A stretch of DNA of 64,000 nt from Syntrophotaleaceae bacterium (GTDB lineage Bacteria > Desulfobacterota > Desulfuromonadia > Desulfuromonadales > Syntrophotaleaceae). The notes under the pieces were generated by a model, which was not told the origin of the DNA, did not search any database, and saw only the letters and a program-made list of their open reading frames with translations. The position numbers and the translations under genes are program-made. Position 1 is the first letter of the stretch; every line of letters begins with the position of its first letter. The stretch lies in assembly GCA_041390365.1 (NCBI GenBank), contig JAWKQB010000002.1, positions 248,001 through 312,000 of the forward strand, given 5' to 3'. Shown here one piece after another: positions 63,147 through 64,000 of the stretch.

Positions 63147-63710
63147 TCAGGCAAAGGTAATGTCGAAAGGCTTTCTTCTGGTCGGTTTCTTTCCGGCCCC
63201 GTCTGGGTGGCCGAGGATGATCGGAGCCACCAGTTCCCAGCCCTCCGGCACGCCCAGTTCCTTTTTCACCGCGGGATCGGAGAAGAGGTTGTGGGCAAAT
63301 CCGATCCAGCAGCAGCCGAGACCATCCTCTTCGGCCAGCAGATGCAGATTGTAGGCGACCATGCTGCAGTCATAGACATGCCAGAAGGCCTGGCTGTCAC
63401 CATAGATGATGATCAAAGCGGGGGCATCGTAGAAGATATTGTAATTCGGATTCTTGAGTTGTTCCTCGTACTGCTGGATGTAGGGGCAGGAGGCCAGCTT
63501 GTCCAGCCAGTCCTGCTTGGCGGCATCGGAATAGGCCTTCATTCTGGCTTTGTCGGTGACGACCACGAACCGCCAGGGCTGGTTGTTTGAACCGCTCGGC
63601 ACCCAGACCGCATCCTGGATCAGCCCGGTAATCTGCTCCCTGGAAAGGGTTTCGTCGGTGAATTTCCTGCAGGTGACCCGCTTCTGAATCAGAGCCCTCA
63701 AGCTGTCCAT
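63147..63710 (-). CDS. Nitroreductase-family protein
   Basis: Protein of 187 residues. The FMN-binding start RVTCRKFTDETLSREQ and the conserved VWVPSGSNNQPWRFVVVTD match the nitroreductase fold, and GLGCCWIGFAH is the usual mid-domain motif. These flavoenzymes use NAD(P)H to reduce nitro groups, flavins or quinones. AAGGAGGAG precedes the ATG. It is convergent with the topoisomerase gene, 5 bp apart. Confidence 0.9.
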   Translation of the reverse strand: MDSLRALIQKRVTCRKFTDETLSREQITGLIQDAVWVPSGSNNQPWRFVVVTDKARMKAYSDAAKQDWLDKLASCPYIQQYEEQLKNPNYNIFYDAPALIIIYGDSQAFWHVYDCSMVAYNLHLLAEEDGLGCCWIGFAHNLFSDPAVKKELGVPEGWELVAPIILGHPDGAGKKPTRRKPFDITFA

Positions 63711-64000
63711 GCATACTCCTCCTTGAAAGAAATTCTGTTGTGTCCGATTCGATGCGACAAAGGATAACCCCTTTAATATTTCGAAATCAATAGAAGGCTG
63801 TTCAGATCTTCCGGCTTAAGGAACTCGAATGGGAATCCGAGAGCTTAGGCGTTCCGTCTCAATCCGCCGGCGAAACAACGACCGATTGCGGTCATTTTTG
63901 GTGAAATTCACCCATATGGGTGATTTCTCCACGGGCGACTCCTGCTATTAATACCCTGTAGGGAATGGTTTTCAATCAGGACTTGGAGGGGAAGACATCA
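63711..64000. other. Intergenic region at the window end
   Basis: About 290 bp. It holds the nitroreductase promoter region and, near the end, an operator-like palindrome and CTTGGAGGGG (about 63983-63992), a strong ribosome-binding site that points to a plus-strand gene starting just beyond the window. No complete gene is visible. Confidence 0.55.
63908..63923. promoter_or_regulatory. Operator-like palindrome
   Basis: TCACCCATATGGGTGA, a perfect 16-bp inverted repeat, upstream of a presumed plus-strand gene past the window end. It resembles sites of dimeric helix-turn-helix regulators; the regulator is unknown. Confidence 0.6.

Overview
The window is a gene-dense, GC-rich bacterial chromosome segment. 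The gene set suggests a Desulfuromonadales-type (Geobacter/Desulfuromonas-like) bacterium: large multi-PAS kinases, a chemoreceptor, ackA and pta, a multiheme alternative complex III, a haem-copper oxidase, a GcvR/GcvH-type pair and a lysine-aminomutase-family enzyme. This assignment is inferred from gene content and style. There is no rRNA or ribosomal protein gene here to confirm it.

Layout. 1-12 kb: a chemoreceptor cut by the window edge, a three-module acyl-activating enzyme/ACP/acyltransferase fusion, and two very large paralogous sensor kinases with no response regulator beside them. 12-19.4 kb: a PRC-barrel protein; a cluster of metallo-beta-lactamase/rubredoxin-like protein, pyruvyltransferase-like protein and FAD oxidoreductase; and a MoxR-VWA ATPase/co-chaperone operon behind a near-ideal FNR-type promoter. 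19.4-21.7 kb: membrane proteins, a zinc-ribbon trypsin-like protease and tRNA-Arg(CCG). 21.8-30.3 kb (minus strand): an alternative complex III operon (quinol:cytochrome c oxidoreductase) and a DUF1573 protein, with a MITE-like palindrome inside the operon. 30.4-40.4 kb: hpt, a DUF3426 protein, tatA, a small ferredoxin, convergent ackA and pta separated by a group II intron, a TonB-like protein, a GcvH-like protein, a predicted aminopeptidase and an FmdB-type protein. 40.6-49.5 kb: a diguanylate cyclase, a MerA/Lpd-like flavoprotein, def with a GcvR-like ACT protein, a release-factor-like protein, and a Kef-type antiporter with a universal stress protein and a DUF3124 protein. 49.5-54.8 kb (minus strand): a caa3-type oxidase operon, sco-coxA-coxC-coxD-coxB-ctaB. 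55.1-59.2 kb: slyX-rhodanese-MauE-like-B12/radical SAM in one tightly packed operon, then a KamA-family enzyme. 59.3-60.6 kb: an IS110-family element. 60.6-64 kb: a small conserved protein, an O-methyltransferase-like protein, topoisomerase IB and a nitroreductase.

How it fits together. The two minus-strand respiratory operons, 21 kb apart, would form a bc1-independent aerobic chain: quinol to alternative complex III, to haem c, to the CuA/haem c subunit II, to oxygen. Sco and CtaB serve oxidase assembly, and TatA and the DUF1573 protein may help. The FNR-type site over the MoxR-VWA operon indicates redox control nearby.

Most notable: a terminator-associated group II intron with a CGC-type domain V; an IS110 element with a candidate bridge-RNA region and a hidden ribosome-binding site; a GcvH-like protein with Asp in place of the lipoyl lysine; a tandem His-Ser-Asp metal-binding repeat in Sco; a predicted lipoprotein aminopeptidase with no standard start codon in the right place; and the FNR/-10 promoter. 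No CRISPR array, prophage or recognisable defence island was seen.
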